A stretch of 22,948 nt of DNA from UBA1550 sp049294435 (GCA_049294435.1 JBAQCU010000038.1:1-22948), one strand, 5' to 3'; counted from the first letter of the stretch, positions 14,141-20,555 are shown. The notes: generated by a model not told the origin, from the sequence alone. A program made the numbers and translations.

Positions 14141-14180
14141 GATTACAAAAATGCCGACAATTGCCGGCATTTTTGTAATC
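14141..14180. terminator. bidirectional terminator in tRNA cluster
   Basis: A perfect 16-bp stem (GATTACAAAAATGCCG with CGGCATTTTTGTAATC) surrounds an 8-base loop, with U-tracts in both directions. It separates the initiator tRNA region from the CAU elongator tRNA. Confidence 0.8.
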
Positions 14181-14183
14181 TAT

Positions 14184-14199
14184 CGTGTTGCGGGGGCCC
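14184..14199 (-). repeat. partial copy of initiator tRNA 3' end
   Basis: CGTGTTGCGGGGGCCC is repeated exactly at 14354-14369, the acceptor end of the initiator tRNA, in direct orientation with a period of 170 bases. The spacer carries GGTCACGA and TCGCTACCCC words also seen in the tRNA-Asp spacer. Confidence 0.7.
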
Positions 14200-14357
14200 T
14201 TTCGGTCACGAGTTACTAAGCGACTTCGCCGATTACGGCTCATTCGCTAAGTACTCGCTACCCCACCTCGCCTACCTCGCAGAGCATCGGCATGGCTACG
14301 GTTTTCGATTCGGGACGCAAGCAAAACACTTTGCTTGCTCCCTCCTCACACTCCGTG

Positions 14358-14428
14358 TTGCGGGGGCCCGAATCGAACGGGCGTCTTCAGGTTATGAGCC
14401 TGATGAGATACCGCTTCTCTACCCCGCT
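14358..14428 (-). tRNA. initiator tRNA-fMet (CAU)
   Basis: The anticodon loop is CTCATAA on stem TCAGG/CCTGA. The acceptor AGCGGGG/CCCCGCA has an unpaired A1-A72 end, and the D stem has A11-U24. Both are hallmarks of bacterial initiators. Only two of the three conserved G-C pairs next to the anticodon loop are kept (A29-U41 replaces the third). The T loop is TTCGATT, the discriminator is A, and CCA is not encoded. Confidence 0.92.
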
Positions 14429-14507
14429 ATATTTTAACGCTCACCGCTTCTCAATAAACAATAATGGAATCACAACCTGAGGTTATTCGCGCTATTGGTC
14501 CCTTTTG

Positions 14508-14533
14508 GAGATACCGCTTCTCTACCCCGCTAT
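14508..14533 (-). repeat. partial copy of initiator tRNA 5' end
   Basis: These 26 bases (ending CTCTACCCCGCTAT on the plus strand) are identical to 14405-14430, the 5' end and D arm of the initiator tRNA. The copy is in direct orientation, 103 bases upstream. The rest of a tRNA is absent, so this is a truncated pseudo-tRNA. Confidence 0.8.
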
Positions 14534-14628
14534 GTGAAGTTCTACTATACCATCCATGCAAAATTATGCAAGTTGAATCCGTCATTTGTTATCTACTTTA
14601 CGAACTTTTAAACTTTCGACTTTTGGAC

Positions 14629-15297
14629 TTAGAGGTACCCTAACTCTTTAAACGCATTGCCAAACTTTGCGATGGTATCTCTTGCCATCTTTTTTGACAA
14701 GTCCATATCAATGGCACCACCGTGAGCAATCTCGTTTCTTACTTTGTGAGCTTCCCAAATATCGTCATACGAAGCTATTTTTGTGCGGCTCATTGTTTTC
14801 AATTTCTCGGCTACCGTTTCTCCCACATACCCTTGGTCTTCAAGAATTTCACCAAGTATGTCATCAGCTTCAAGGATTGCTATTTTCCATTCGGCAGGGC
14901 TCTCAGAGTTTACGTGGTCAAGCACCACCTGCCACTGAGAAAGTTTTTCTTTTGCTGCAATCTCCTCCAAATGGATTGGTTCATATTTTTCATGCATAAT
15001 ATGATGCACCTCCCATATCTTTAACGTCGCCCAAAAAGCTCCTGCTAAAAATACTACTCCGAGCACAACGAGTGTATTTTGCAAAGAAAAGATAAAATTT
15101 TGAATTGTTTCCAACGGCACCTTGCTGAGCAGAAACGACATAATGACTGATGGCGCCTCTCCAGACGAAATTGTGTCTGCATTGATTGGAGTGATGTTTT
15201 TGCTTACGTAAATAAAAAGCGCGATGCCTAGCACGATAGCAACATCGCGAATTGCTGTATCTGGAGCCGGCGCTAATGATGGAGCTTTTTCTGCCAT
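14629..15297 (-). CDS. membrane protein with C-terminal HEPN-like motif
   Basis: A 222-residue protein with two likely membrane helices (about 17-32, DVAIVLGIALFIYV, and 74-93, NTLVVLGVVFLAGAFWATL) and a cytoplasmic helical C-terminal region. Residues 187-192 read RNEIAH, the Rx4H signature of HEPN domains, preceded by helices with LEADDILGEILEDQGY. HEPN proteins are often RNases, but the motif alone does not prove catalysis. It starts 3 bases after the gatA stop, so it is probably the last gene of a gatC-gatA operon. I recall similar uncharacterised proteins in Parcubacteria; no specific function is known to me. Confidence 0.8.
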   Translation of the reverse strand: MAEKAPSLAPAPDTAIRDVAIVLGIALFIYVSKNITPINADTISSGEAPSVIMSFLLSKVPLETIQNFIFSLQNTLVVLGVVFLAGAFWATLKIWEVHHIMHEKYEPIHLEEIAAKEKLSQWQVVLDHVNSESPAEWKIAILEADDILGEILEDQGYVGETVAEKLKTMSRTKIASYDDIWEAHKVRNEIAHGGAIDMDLSKKMARDTIAKFGNAFKELGYL

Positions 15298-15300
15298 ATG

Positions 15301-16740
15301 CTAAATATTAGTAAATCCGCGCGCCTTTTCAAAGTCCTTGCCTGCAGAAAATAGCGCTTGCTCTCTAAAATGTGGCGCTATAAATTGGATGCCAAGAGGA
15401 AGCTTTGCGCCATCATCATCTACAAAACCAGATGGAATTGAAATGGCAGGCACGCCTGCAATGTTTACCGGTACTGTAAAAATATCTGCAAGGTACATTT
15501 GAAGTGGGTCGGACGACTTTTCGCCGATTTTAAAAGCAGGGGTTGGTGTCGTAGGAGTTGCAATGATATCCACACCATCAAATGCCATTGCGAGATCCTT
15601 TTTAAGCATTTCGCGCACAGCACTCGCGCGTCCATAATAAGCATCGTAATAACCCGAGGAAAGCACGTACGTGCCTAGGAGGATGCGTCTGCGCACCTCG
15701 CGACCAAACCCCTCACCGCGCGAACGCATATAATCTTCAAGAAGGTTTGCTCCATCAGTATGGTACCCATATCGCACACCATCAAAACGCGCAAGATTTG
15801 AAGAAACCTCTGCAGGCATTAAAATATAGTACACAGAAAGTCCGTGCGCGAGCGACGGCAGAGAAATTTCCTTCACTTCATACCCAGCTTTCTTCATTTT
15901 CTCAATAGACTCCTTAAAGTTTTTTAATACACGCGGATCCACACCCTTCGCGTGTACAAACTCAGTTGGTACTCCAATGACCTTTGGCTTCTTTATTTCT
16001 TTCGGTATTAGCTCATCTTTATACGATGTACTATCCATCGGATCATACCCCTTGATACAATCAAAAATAATTTCTGCATCCTCAACAGTCTTTGCAAAAG
16101 GGCCTGCTTGGTCAAGAGAGCTCGCCATAGCCATAAGTCCTGAGCGTGACACACTGCCGTATGTTGGCTTGAGTCCAACAACTCCGCAAAAAGACGCTGG
16201 TTGACGAATAGAACCACCAGTATCTGTACCAAGCGCACCAAGGCACGCCCCAGCCGAGAGGGCTGATGCCGAGCCACCTGATGAACCGCCTGGCACACGT
16301 GTTTTGTCGTGGGGGTTTTTTGTCACTCCAAATGCCGAGTTTTCTGTGGAGCCCCCCATCGCGAATTCGTCCATATTGGTGCGACCAATGAATACTGCTC
16401 CCGCATTGCGAAGTTTCTTTGTCACATGCGCATCATACGTCGCCGTGTAATTTTCTAGCATCTTTGATGACGCGCTTGCAACCCTGCCTTTTATTAAAAT
16501 ATTATCCTTCATTGCAATGGGGATACCGGTCATTGGTGTCGCATTCCCGCTATCAATCAACTTTTGAGCTACTTCTGCTTGCTCGCGAACGTCTGGGAAA
16601 ATTTCTAGGTAAGCATTGAGGTCGCGTGTGTCCTCCACAATTTTTAGCACCGCTTCGACAAGCCAAAGGACGCTCATTTTTTTACTAATGAGTAACTGGT
16701 GAGCCTCTTTAATTGTTAATTGTTTAATATCTAGAGTCAT
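15301..16740 (-). CDS. gatA: aspartyl/glutamyl-tRNA amidotransferase subunit A
   Basis: Amidase subunit of GatCAB. It releases ammonia from glutamine to convert mischarged Glu-tRNA-Gln or Asp-tRNA-Asn to the cognate amide. At 479 residues the length is typical. The Ser-cisSer-Lys triad is visible as K78 (GIPIAMKDN), S153 (GGSSGGSA) and S177 (GTDTGGSIRQPA), one position off the S. aureus GatA numbering. gatC lies 35 bases upstream and a membrane protein gene 3 bases downstream. gatB is not in the window. The route would charge the tRNA-Gln found at 6912. Confidence 0.97.
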   Translation of the reverse strand: MTLDIKQLTIKEAHQLLISKKMSVLWLVEAVLKIVEDTRDLNAYLEIFPDVREQAEVAQKLIDSGNATPMTGIPIAMKDNILIKGRVASASSKMLENYTATYDAHVTKKLRNAGAVFIGRTNMDEFAMGGSTENSAFGVTKNPHDKTRVPGGSSGGSASALSAGACLGALGTDTGGSIRQPASFCGVVGLKPTYGSVSRSGLMAMASSLDQAGPFAKTVEDAEIIFDCIKGYDPMDSTSYKDELIPKEIKKPKVIGVPTEFVHAKGVDPRVLKNFKESIEKMKKAGYEVKEISLPSLAHGLSVYYILMPAEVSSNLARFDGVRYGYHTDGANLLEDYMRSRGEGFGREVRRRILLGTYVLSSGYYDAYYGRASAVREMLKKDLAMAFDGVDIIATPTTPTPAFKIGEKSSDPLQMYLADIFTVPVNIAGVPAISIPSGFVDDDGAKLPLGIQFIAPHFREQALFSAGKDFEKARGFTNI

Positions 16741-16775
16741 GGGGTCAAATGTTACATGTCAATTGTCAAATGTTC

Positions 16776-17060
16776 TTAAAGTATCTTCTTTACAGATATG
16801 CGATTCCCATCGCGAGATGGAGCCTGTTTTAAAATCTCTTCTGTAAAAACCCCTCCTTCGTGTGGATTCGAATCCTCGCGCATCACATTGCGAAGTTCTC
16901 CTGCTTCTGGAGTATGAATCTCTGCGGTGACCTCTTTTACCTGCGAAACATAAGATAAAATCTCCTCCAAATCGTGCTGGAGAATCTTTTTTTCTTCGTC
17001 CGAAACCGCAATGCGAGCAAGCCCCGCAAGGTGTTCAACATCTATTAGTTCAATAGCCAT
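16776..17060 (-). CDS. gatC: aspartyl/glutamyl-tRNA amidotransferase subunit C
   Basis: Small stabilising subunit of GatCAB. The N-terminus IDVEHLAGLARIAVSDEE and the central LEEILSYVSQVKEV match the family, as does the end with MREDSNPHEGG. From the ATG at 17060 it is 94 residues, the usual size. ATGs at 17090 and 17144 would add 10 or 28 residues unlike the family. The 17090 ATG falls one base after the RT stop and could permit coupled translation. No strong ribosome binding site is seen for any choice. Confidence 0.92.
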   Translation of the reverse strand: MAIELIDVEHLAGLARIAVSDEEKKILQHDLEEILSYVSQVKEVTAEIHTPEAGELRNVMREDSNPHEGGVFTEEILKQAPSRDGNRISVKKIL

Positions 17061-17091
17061 ATGCGCCATTCTAGCACGATTTTTAGCCATT

Positions 17092-18087
17092 TTAAAATTT
17101 ATATTTGCTCTTAATTGATTCTGTGAGTCCATAGGCATCCCCATGACTCAGCAACCCCCGGTATGATATCAGTATTTCTTCACGCGCCATATGCGAAAGT
17201 TTTCTAAACATCCTCTTTTTTGTTGTTGTTCGAAGTACCCGATGTTTCGGAAAATGCACCCAGCCCAAAAAATCTACGCCTGAAGCAAACGTTTTGAGAA
17301 ACAATTTGTTAGGGTGAAGGGTTATTTTAAGGGTGGTTTCTAAAAATTCCGAAACCTGCGGAATCAAATTCTCAAGATACTTTTTGTCATCATGCAAAAA
17401 AACAAAATCATCCGCATAGCGAATATAATATTTTGCTTTCAACTTGTGTTTTACAAATTGGTCAAACTCGTTCATGTAAATATTGACCAAAAGTTGTGAT
17501 GTGAGATTGCCGAGCGGTAGTCCTTTCCACCCTCCGGTGCTCTCAAAACTTAACACCACTCTTTCGAGAAGCCATTTAATATTTTCATCCTTAATATATA
17601 CATTAAGAATAGAAAGTAAGATTTGCTGATCGATTGAAGCAAAGAATTTTCGTATATCGCATTTCAATACCCAGCATGTCTTGGTATCATTTCTGCCCAC
17701 CTTTCTCCCAAAAGTTTCAAAACGCTTGAGTGCTTTGTGTGTCCCCTTTCCGTTTCTGCACGAGTACGAATCCATAATAAATGTCTTGTCAAAAAATGGG
17801 TAGAGTACGCGGTATATCGCATGATGAAGAAGCCTGTCGCGCACAGATGCCTTGTGAATATCTCTTCGTTTTGGGTCGGAAATAGTGAACGCTTTGTATC
17901 CGCCGTGAACATAGGTCTTCTCCATGAGGTCGTGATGGAGCAACAAAATATTTTCCATGAGTCTCATTTCAAATTCCTGCACATCTTTTCTCTGTGTCTT
18001 CCCTCTTTTAAATTCTCTCCATGCCGAAAGCAAATTCTCGACAGAAATGATATCATTATATGTATGACTACAAACAATTCTACCCAT
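17092..18087 (-). CDS. diversity-generating retroelement reverse transcriptase
   Basis: A 331-residue RT with all core blocks. These are SVRDRLLHHAIYRVL (81-95), the first catalytic Asp D144 in CDIRKFFASID, GLPLGNLTSQ (189-198), and YADD (224-227) in YIRYADDFVFLH. A conserved FLGW follows at 273-276. The [I/L]GxxxSQ form of the fourth block separates DGR enzymes from group II intron and retron RTs, and there is no maturase, endonuclease or retron msr/msd nearby. Together with the TR/VR pair upstream this is firm. The enzyme makes cDNA from the TR transcript with errors at adenines and drives its transfer to the VR. It shares its orientation with TR and target and lies directly ahead of gatC. 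Confidence 0.96.
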   Translation of the reverse strand: MGRIVCSHTYNDIISVENLLSAWREFKRGKTQRKDVQEFEMRLMENILLLHHDLMEKTYVHGGYKAFTISDPKRRDIHKASVRDRLLHHAIYRVLYPFFDKTFIMDSYSCRNGKGTHKALKRFETFGRKVGRNDTKTCWVLKCDIRKFFASIDQQILLSILNVYIKDENIKWLLERVVLSFESTGGWKGLPLGNLTSQLLVNIYMNEFDQFVKHKLKAKYYIRYADDFVFLHDDKKYLENLIPQVSEFLETTLKITLHPNKLFLKTFASGVDFLGWVHFPKHRVLRTTTKKRMFRKLSHMAREEILISYRGLLSHGDAYGLTESIKSKYKF

Positions 18088-18116
18088 TCATCTAACACTA
18101 CCCCCCCCGCAGCATT

Positions 18117-18491
18117 TTGCAAGGGACACTAGTCCCGGTTTTGCAAAAGATAAAAAGTGTTTACATTTTTTGGTACAGCATTTACCACCTCGTTCCCAAA
18201 ACTCACCGCTACACCTTAGCGCTCAAAATTGACACCCTTTTTATAGAACTCATCGAAATGTCGGCGAGTGCATCATTTACTCAGAAACAAGATAAAATCC
18301 CCTATCTCCGCACCGCTATCCGCAAACTCGATACTTTGAAAATACTCCTTATTGTCCTCTGGGAAACACGCTCTCTTGATACAAAAAAATATGAGTTACT
18401 TTCGGTTCCACTTGATGAAGTAGGAAGGATGCTCGGTGGTTGGCTCGGACAGACAGAAAAAAACTCCCCAGCGAAAGCCGGGGAGAAATGA
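18117..18491 (+). CDS. avd: Avd-like accessory variability determinant (four-helix bundle)
   Basis: A 124-residue, largely helical, basic protein matching the Avd/S23-type four-helix-bundle family. Features are PKTHRYTLALKIDTLFIEL (27-45), an aliphatic third helix with LRTAIRKLDTLKILLIVL (64-81), and the characteristic end LDEVGRMLGGWLG (99-111). Avd proteins form a barrel that binds the RT and TR RNA and is needed for retrohoming in the Bordetella phage system. The start is uncertain: TTG at 18117 or TTG at 18141; no good ATG exists before the family domain. It is on the strand opposite to RT, TR and target, and diverges from the RT gene with only 29 bases between. The last 11 codons overlap, in antisense, the terminator that follows TR. 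Confidence 0.85.
   Translation: MQGTLVPVLQKIKSVYIFWYSIYHLVPKTHRYTLALKIDTLFIELIEMSASASFTQKQDKIPYLRTAIRKLDTLKILLIVLWETRSLDTKKYELLSVPLDEVGRMLGGWLGQTEKNSPAKAGEK
18457..18485 (-). terminator. terminator hairpin immediately after TR
   Basis: CTCCCC (18464-18469) pairs with GGGGAG (18480-18485), with an inner GC/GC pair, one A-C mismatch and a 4-base loop (GAAA on the plus strand). On the minus strand it is followed by seven T. It lies 12 bases beyond TR. It also codes for the C-terminus of the Avd gene on the other strand. Confidence 0.8.
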
Positions 18492-18497
18492 AAAGAG

Positions 18498-18633
18498 TTG
18501 CGCCGACGGAACACAAACCGTGCATCCGCATTCCAGACATTGTCAGGATTGCCATTGTTGCCGTTCAAGTACTGACTGCCGTCATCGTTACGCTTCACGT
18601 TGAAGAGTTTGCGGTTGCCGTTCGAGTCGATTA
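18498..18633 (-). repeat. DGR template repeat (TR)
   Basis: These 136 bases match the VR at 18956-19091 at an offset of 458 bases. On the RT-sense (minus) strand TR has 38 adenines. By hand count the VR differs at 15 of them and at none of the other 98 positions. TR is rich in AAC/AAT codons (in VR register: NGNRKLFNVKRNDDG, then LNGNNGNPDNVWN). AAC codons are typical of DGR templates because adenine changes there give many residues and no stop. The end nearest the RT (18498-18531) is identical in VR and is the likely initiation-of-homing segment. An open frame runs through TR from 18697, possibly a relic of the gene it derived from. Confidence 0.96.
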
Positions 18634-18873
18634 CATACAGAGTGCCTTCCATGCCTCCACCCTTTGAATGCTCTCTGGGCTGTATCGTATTTCGCATCGT
18701 AATGCGCTAGCACTCTGCACCAAGTATCTTCATTTATTTTTTGAAGTTTCTACATACACCACTCTATCCCAAACCTTAATCGCAGATATTCTCGATGTAT
18801 GGATACTGGATTCGGTAGCGGGAAACCATAATCTCCCACATATTCACCTACTACCATCTTTACTTTACTATAT

Positions 18874-18900
18874 AAAAAAGACCCCGCAAAGTGCGGGGTC
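18874..18900 (-). terminator. terminator of the DGR target gene
   Basis: GACCCCGC (18880-18887) and GCGGGGTC (18893-18900) form a perfect 8-bp GC-rich stem with a 5-base loop. On the minus strand it is followed by six T. It lies 52 bases after the target stop codon. In phage DGRs a GC-rich hairpin just past the VR helps target recognition; this one may serve both roles, though it is farther from VR than the phage case. Confidence 0.8.
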
Positions 18901-18951
18901 TAGGACAAAGGGTCAAGGGTCTAAAAGACCTAAGACTCAAAGTCCAGAGGG

Positions 18952-19587
18952 CTACTTGCGCCGACGGAACACAAACCGTGCATCCGCATGCCAGACATTG
19001 ACAGGATCGCCATGGCTGCCGTACAAGTACTGACTGCCGCCATCGCGACGCTCCACGTGGAAGAGAATGCGGTTGCCGTCCGAGTCGACTATGGGTTCCA
19101 TTGCAATAAGGAGCCATTCGCCAATCGGTTGGTCAGTGTACTGCAGACGCAATTGTGGACCAACTTCATTAGGGCAAAGATCCAAGCCGAGTTCCAAAGC
19201 ACGGGCATAGGTGTCTTTCAACTCTGCTCCATCCCTGAAACCGAGGTCGGCGTTGGAAACCACGACGAGGTCAATTTCTGTTTCTTCAGTGCTCGCTGTA
19301 AAAACAGGCTTGCTGAGAATGTCGTTGCCCCAGTCGCCGATGTACATTCCTGCAATTTTGATGGCTGCGCGGAAGTCGTCGGCTGTTTTGAGGCTGGTGC
19401 CGAGGCGGATGGTTTTCCAAACCTCAAAACGAGAAGTGGTTTCCAACGGACTGAGAATAGTGAGAGCTTTTTTAAGAGCCTTCGGATTCTGAATCCAGCC
19501 TTGCATTACATCTGCCGACATCTCTGGCATATTTTGCGCGACCATCGCAAGAAACTTCGCAGTCTGTTTATTGTAGGTGTTCTGCAT
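18952..19587 (-). CDS. DGR-diversified target protein (variable C-terminal domain)
   Basis: A 211-residue protein whose last 46 residues (166-211) are the variable repeat. The conserved part includes MPEMSADVMQGWIQNPKAL (20-38), FEVWKTIRLGTSLKTADDF, GLDLCPNEVGPQLRLQY (134-150) and GEWLLIAMEPI. I recall proteins with this backbone as frequent hypothetical proteins in Parcubacteria. Adenine-driven changes from TR alter residues 167, 170, 174, 177, 179, 181, 183, 189, 191, 192, 194, 196 and 200, while ADARFVFRRR stays fixed, as in C-type-lectin-like DGR folds. There is no signal peptide or membrane helix, so it may act in the cytoplasm. AAGGAG lies 9 bases before the ATG, and a consensus promoter is at 19812-19840. 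The ligand is unknown. Confidence 0.93.
   Translation of the reverse strand: MQNTYNKQTAKFLAMVAQNMPEMSADVMQGWIQNPKALKKALTILSPLETTSRFEVWKTIRLGTSLKTADDFRAAIKIAGMYIGDWGNDILSKPVFTASTEETEIDLVVVSNADLGFRDGAELKDTYARALELGLDLCPNEVGPQLRLQYTDQPIGEWLLIAMEPIVDSDGNRILFHVERRDGGSQYLYGSHGDPVNVWHADARFVFRRRK
18956..19091 (-). repeat. DGR variable repeat (VR)
   Basis: The 136-bp counterpart of TR, forming the 3' end of the target gene up to its last codon; the stop TAG (18952-18954) is just outside. The 15 differences from TR all replace template adenines (A to G, C or T on the coding strand). All are non-synonymous, giving 13 changed residues; codons 174 and 181 changed twice. The 34 bases nearest the stop codon are identical to TR. 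Confidence 0.96.
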
Positions 19588-19641
19588 AGCAGTTTTCTCC
19601 TTTTTCGATTACGCTAAGCAACCATAAACCAGTGTGGTTCA

Positions 19642-19761
19642 TAGTCATAGCCAGGAAACGCCGACAAATTTATGTCGAAAATTTCATCATAACTTCCGTT
19701 ATTCAAAATCTTTCGACATGATTTTTGTAGTACAAAAATCAGCATCTTTTGGCTATGACTA
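19642..19761 (-). other. structured 5' leader of the DGR target gene
   Basis: Within the ~218-base leader, TAGTCATAGCCA (19642-19653) pairs with TGGCTATGACTA (19750-19761). Enclosed are ATGTCGAAA/TTTCGACAT (19672-19680 with 19711-19719) and a hairpin GATTTTTG/CAAAAATC (19720-19740). No known riboswitch family is recognised. A 43-codon frame (19614-19745, minus) runs through it, ending SAFPGYDYEPHWFMVA. It lacks a ribosome binding site and may be chance. Confidence 0.5.
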
Positions 19762-19811
19762 CGTTCGCAATTCGCAACAACAAACACAATTGGTATCAAA
19801 GAACTGTAGAT

Positions 19812-19840
19812 AGTATACACGAAATCCACTATTTTGTCAA
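19812..19840 (-). promoter_or_regulatory. consensus sigma-70 promoter of the DGR target gene
   Basis: On the minus strand TTGACA (19840-19835) is followed by exactly 17 bases and TATACT (19817-19812). This is the strongest promoter in the window and points at the target gene, with a long leader to the ATG at 19587. Confidence 0.85.
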
Positions 19841-19903
19841 GTCTACTTCCCGCTGTGTAATTCCTCGCTGTTAGAGATATTGATATCTCTTCTTCCCCAT
19901 CCC

Positions 19904-19939
19904 AACAGCAATTATCTGCTATAGCAGATAATTGCTGTT
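19904..19939. repeat. 36-bp perfect palindrome, copy 1
   Basis: AACAGCAATTATCTGC and GCAGATAATTGCTGTT flank a central TATA. Thirty-four bases (19905-19938) are identical to 20572-20605. On the plus strand it is followed by TATTTTT and an outer TCCCCA/TGGGGA pairing. A second small palindrome, AGAGATAT/ATATCTCT, lies just upstream at 19873-19890. This copy is downstream of the PaaX/Cas2-like gene. Confidence 0.85.
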
Positions 19940-19961
19940 ATTTTTGGGGAGACTCTATTTT

Positions 19962-20522
19962 TTAATTGAGGCTGAAGTGGCGCCTGAGATCCACCGCGTT
20001 ATCGATCTCTCCCGCGACAATAAAGCGAACGTACTTCCGCGCCTGATAAAACTCCATCAAGTATTCAATCTCTCGCGCGCAGTGGTACGGGTGCACAAAC
20101 ACCGACTTTTGGAATTCGTAAAATCCCATGTTTTTAAAATGCATACGGAGTGCCTCACGAGTCTTTTTGAACTTTTCGGGTACGTCAAACATCACAATGC
20201 GCCATTTACCGTCCCAGTGACTTGGTTCTTTTATACCCATATTCTCAATATCATAGGTGAGGGCAAGGCGCTTGCCTTCTTTTGATAGAACGAGCGTAAG
20301 TGTGCCGTCGCGGTTGTCTTTTGTTTCGACGAGTTTTGAGACATAAAGAGTACGAATAGCACGATGAAGAGAGTTGCGGTCAATTTCCTGCCATTCTTTG
20401 TGTATCTCACGCACAACATTAAAATATTTATTTGGATTGCTTGTACAGCCAAGTGCGAGACCTCCCCACAAAAGAAGGATGATTTTTTTTTGAAGCGCAC
20501 TCCTATGAACTTTTTTATTCAT
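19962..20522 (-). CDS. PaaX-like regulator with Cas2-type C-terminal fold
   Basis: A 186-residue protein. The N-terminal half is helical and winged-helix-like (NSLHRAIRTLYVSKLVETK, then LTLVLSKEGKRLAL). The C-terminal half, from WDGKWRIVMFDVPEKFKK through LRMHFKNMGFYEFQKSVFV to EFYQARKYVRFIVAGEIDN, follows the ferredoxin-like fold shared by Cas2 and PaaX. Such genes in Parcubacteria are often labelled Cas2, but no cas1, other cas gene or CRISPR array is present here. A transcriptional regulator is therefore more likely. It is monocistronic and lies between two copies of a perfect palindrome. A -10 TATACT (20555-20550) abuts the upstream palindrome, which could be its operator. Confidence 0.8.
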   Translation of the reverse strand: MNKKVHRSALQKKIILLLWGGLALGCTSNPNKYFNVVREIHKEWQEIDRNSLHRAIRTLYVSKLVETKDNRDGTLTLVLSKEGKRLALTYDIENMGIKEPSHWDGKWRIVMFDVPEKFKKTREALRMHFKNMGFYEFQKSVFVHPYHCAREIEYLMEFYQARKYVRFIVAGEIDNAVDLRRHFSLN

Positions 20523-20555
20523 ATTTTTATATTACCTTATTATGTATATAGTATA

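Noticed and set aside
17092..18087. Group II intron or retron reverse transcriptase
   Set aside because: No maturase or endonuclease domain, intron domain V or msr/msd structure is seen. The SQ-type motif and adjacent TR/VR identify a DGR.
18302..18697. 131-codon minus-strand frame through TR as a second variable protein
   Set aside because: It consists of TR plus flanks, runs through the terminator and then antisense to avd. It has no usable start context and is better explained as the template region or a relic.
18668..19033. Plus-strand frame between TR and VR
   Set aside because: It runs antisense through the target terminator and VR, its composition changes abruptly, and no start signal is seen.
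19614..19829. 71-codon frame upstream of the DGR target
   Set aside because: Its ATG lies between the -35 and -10 of the mapped promoter, so it could not be translated in full. Only an inner 43-codon version is possible.
19962..20522. Cas2 as evidence of a CRISPR system
   Set aside because: No repeat-spacer array and no other cas gene is present in the window. The protein has a PaaX-like N-terminal half, so a regulator is the better reading.
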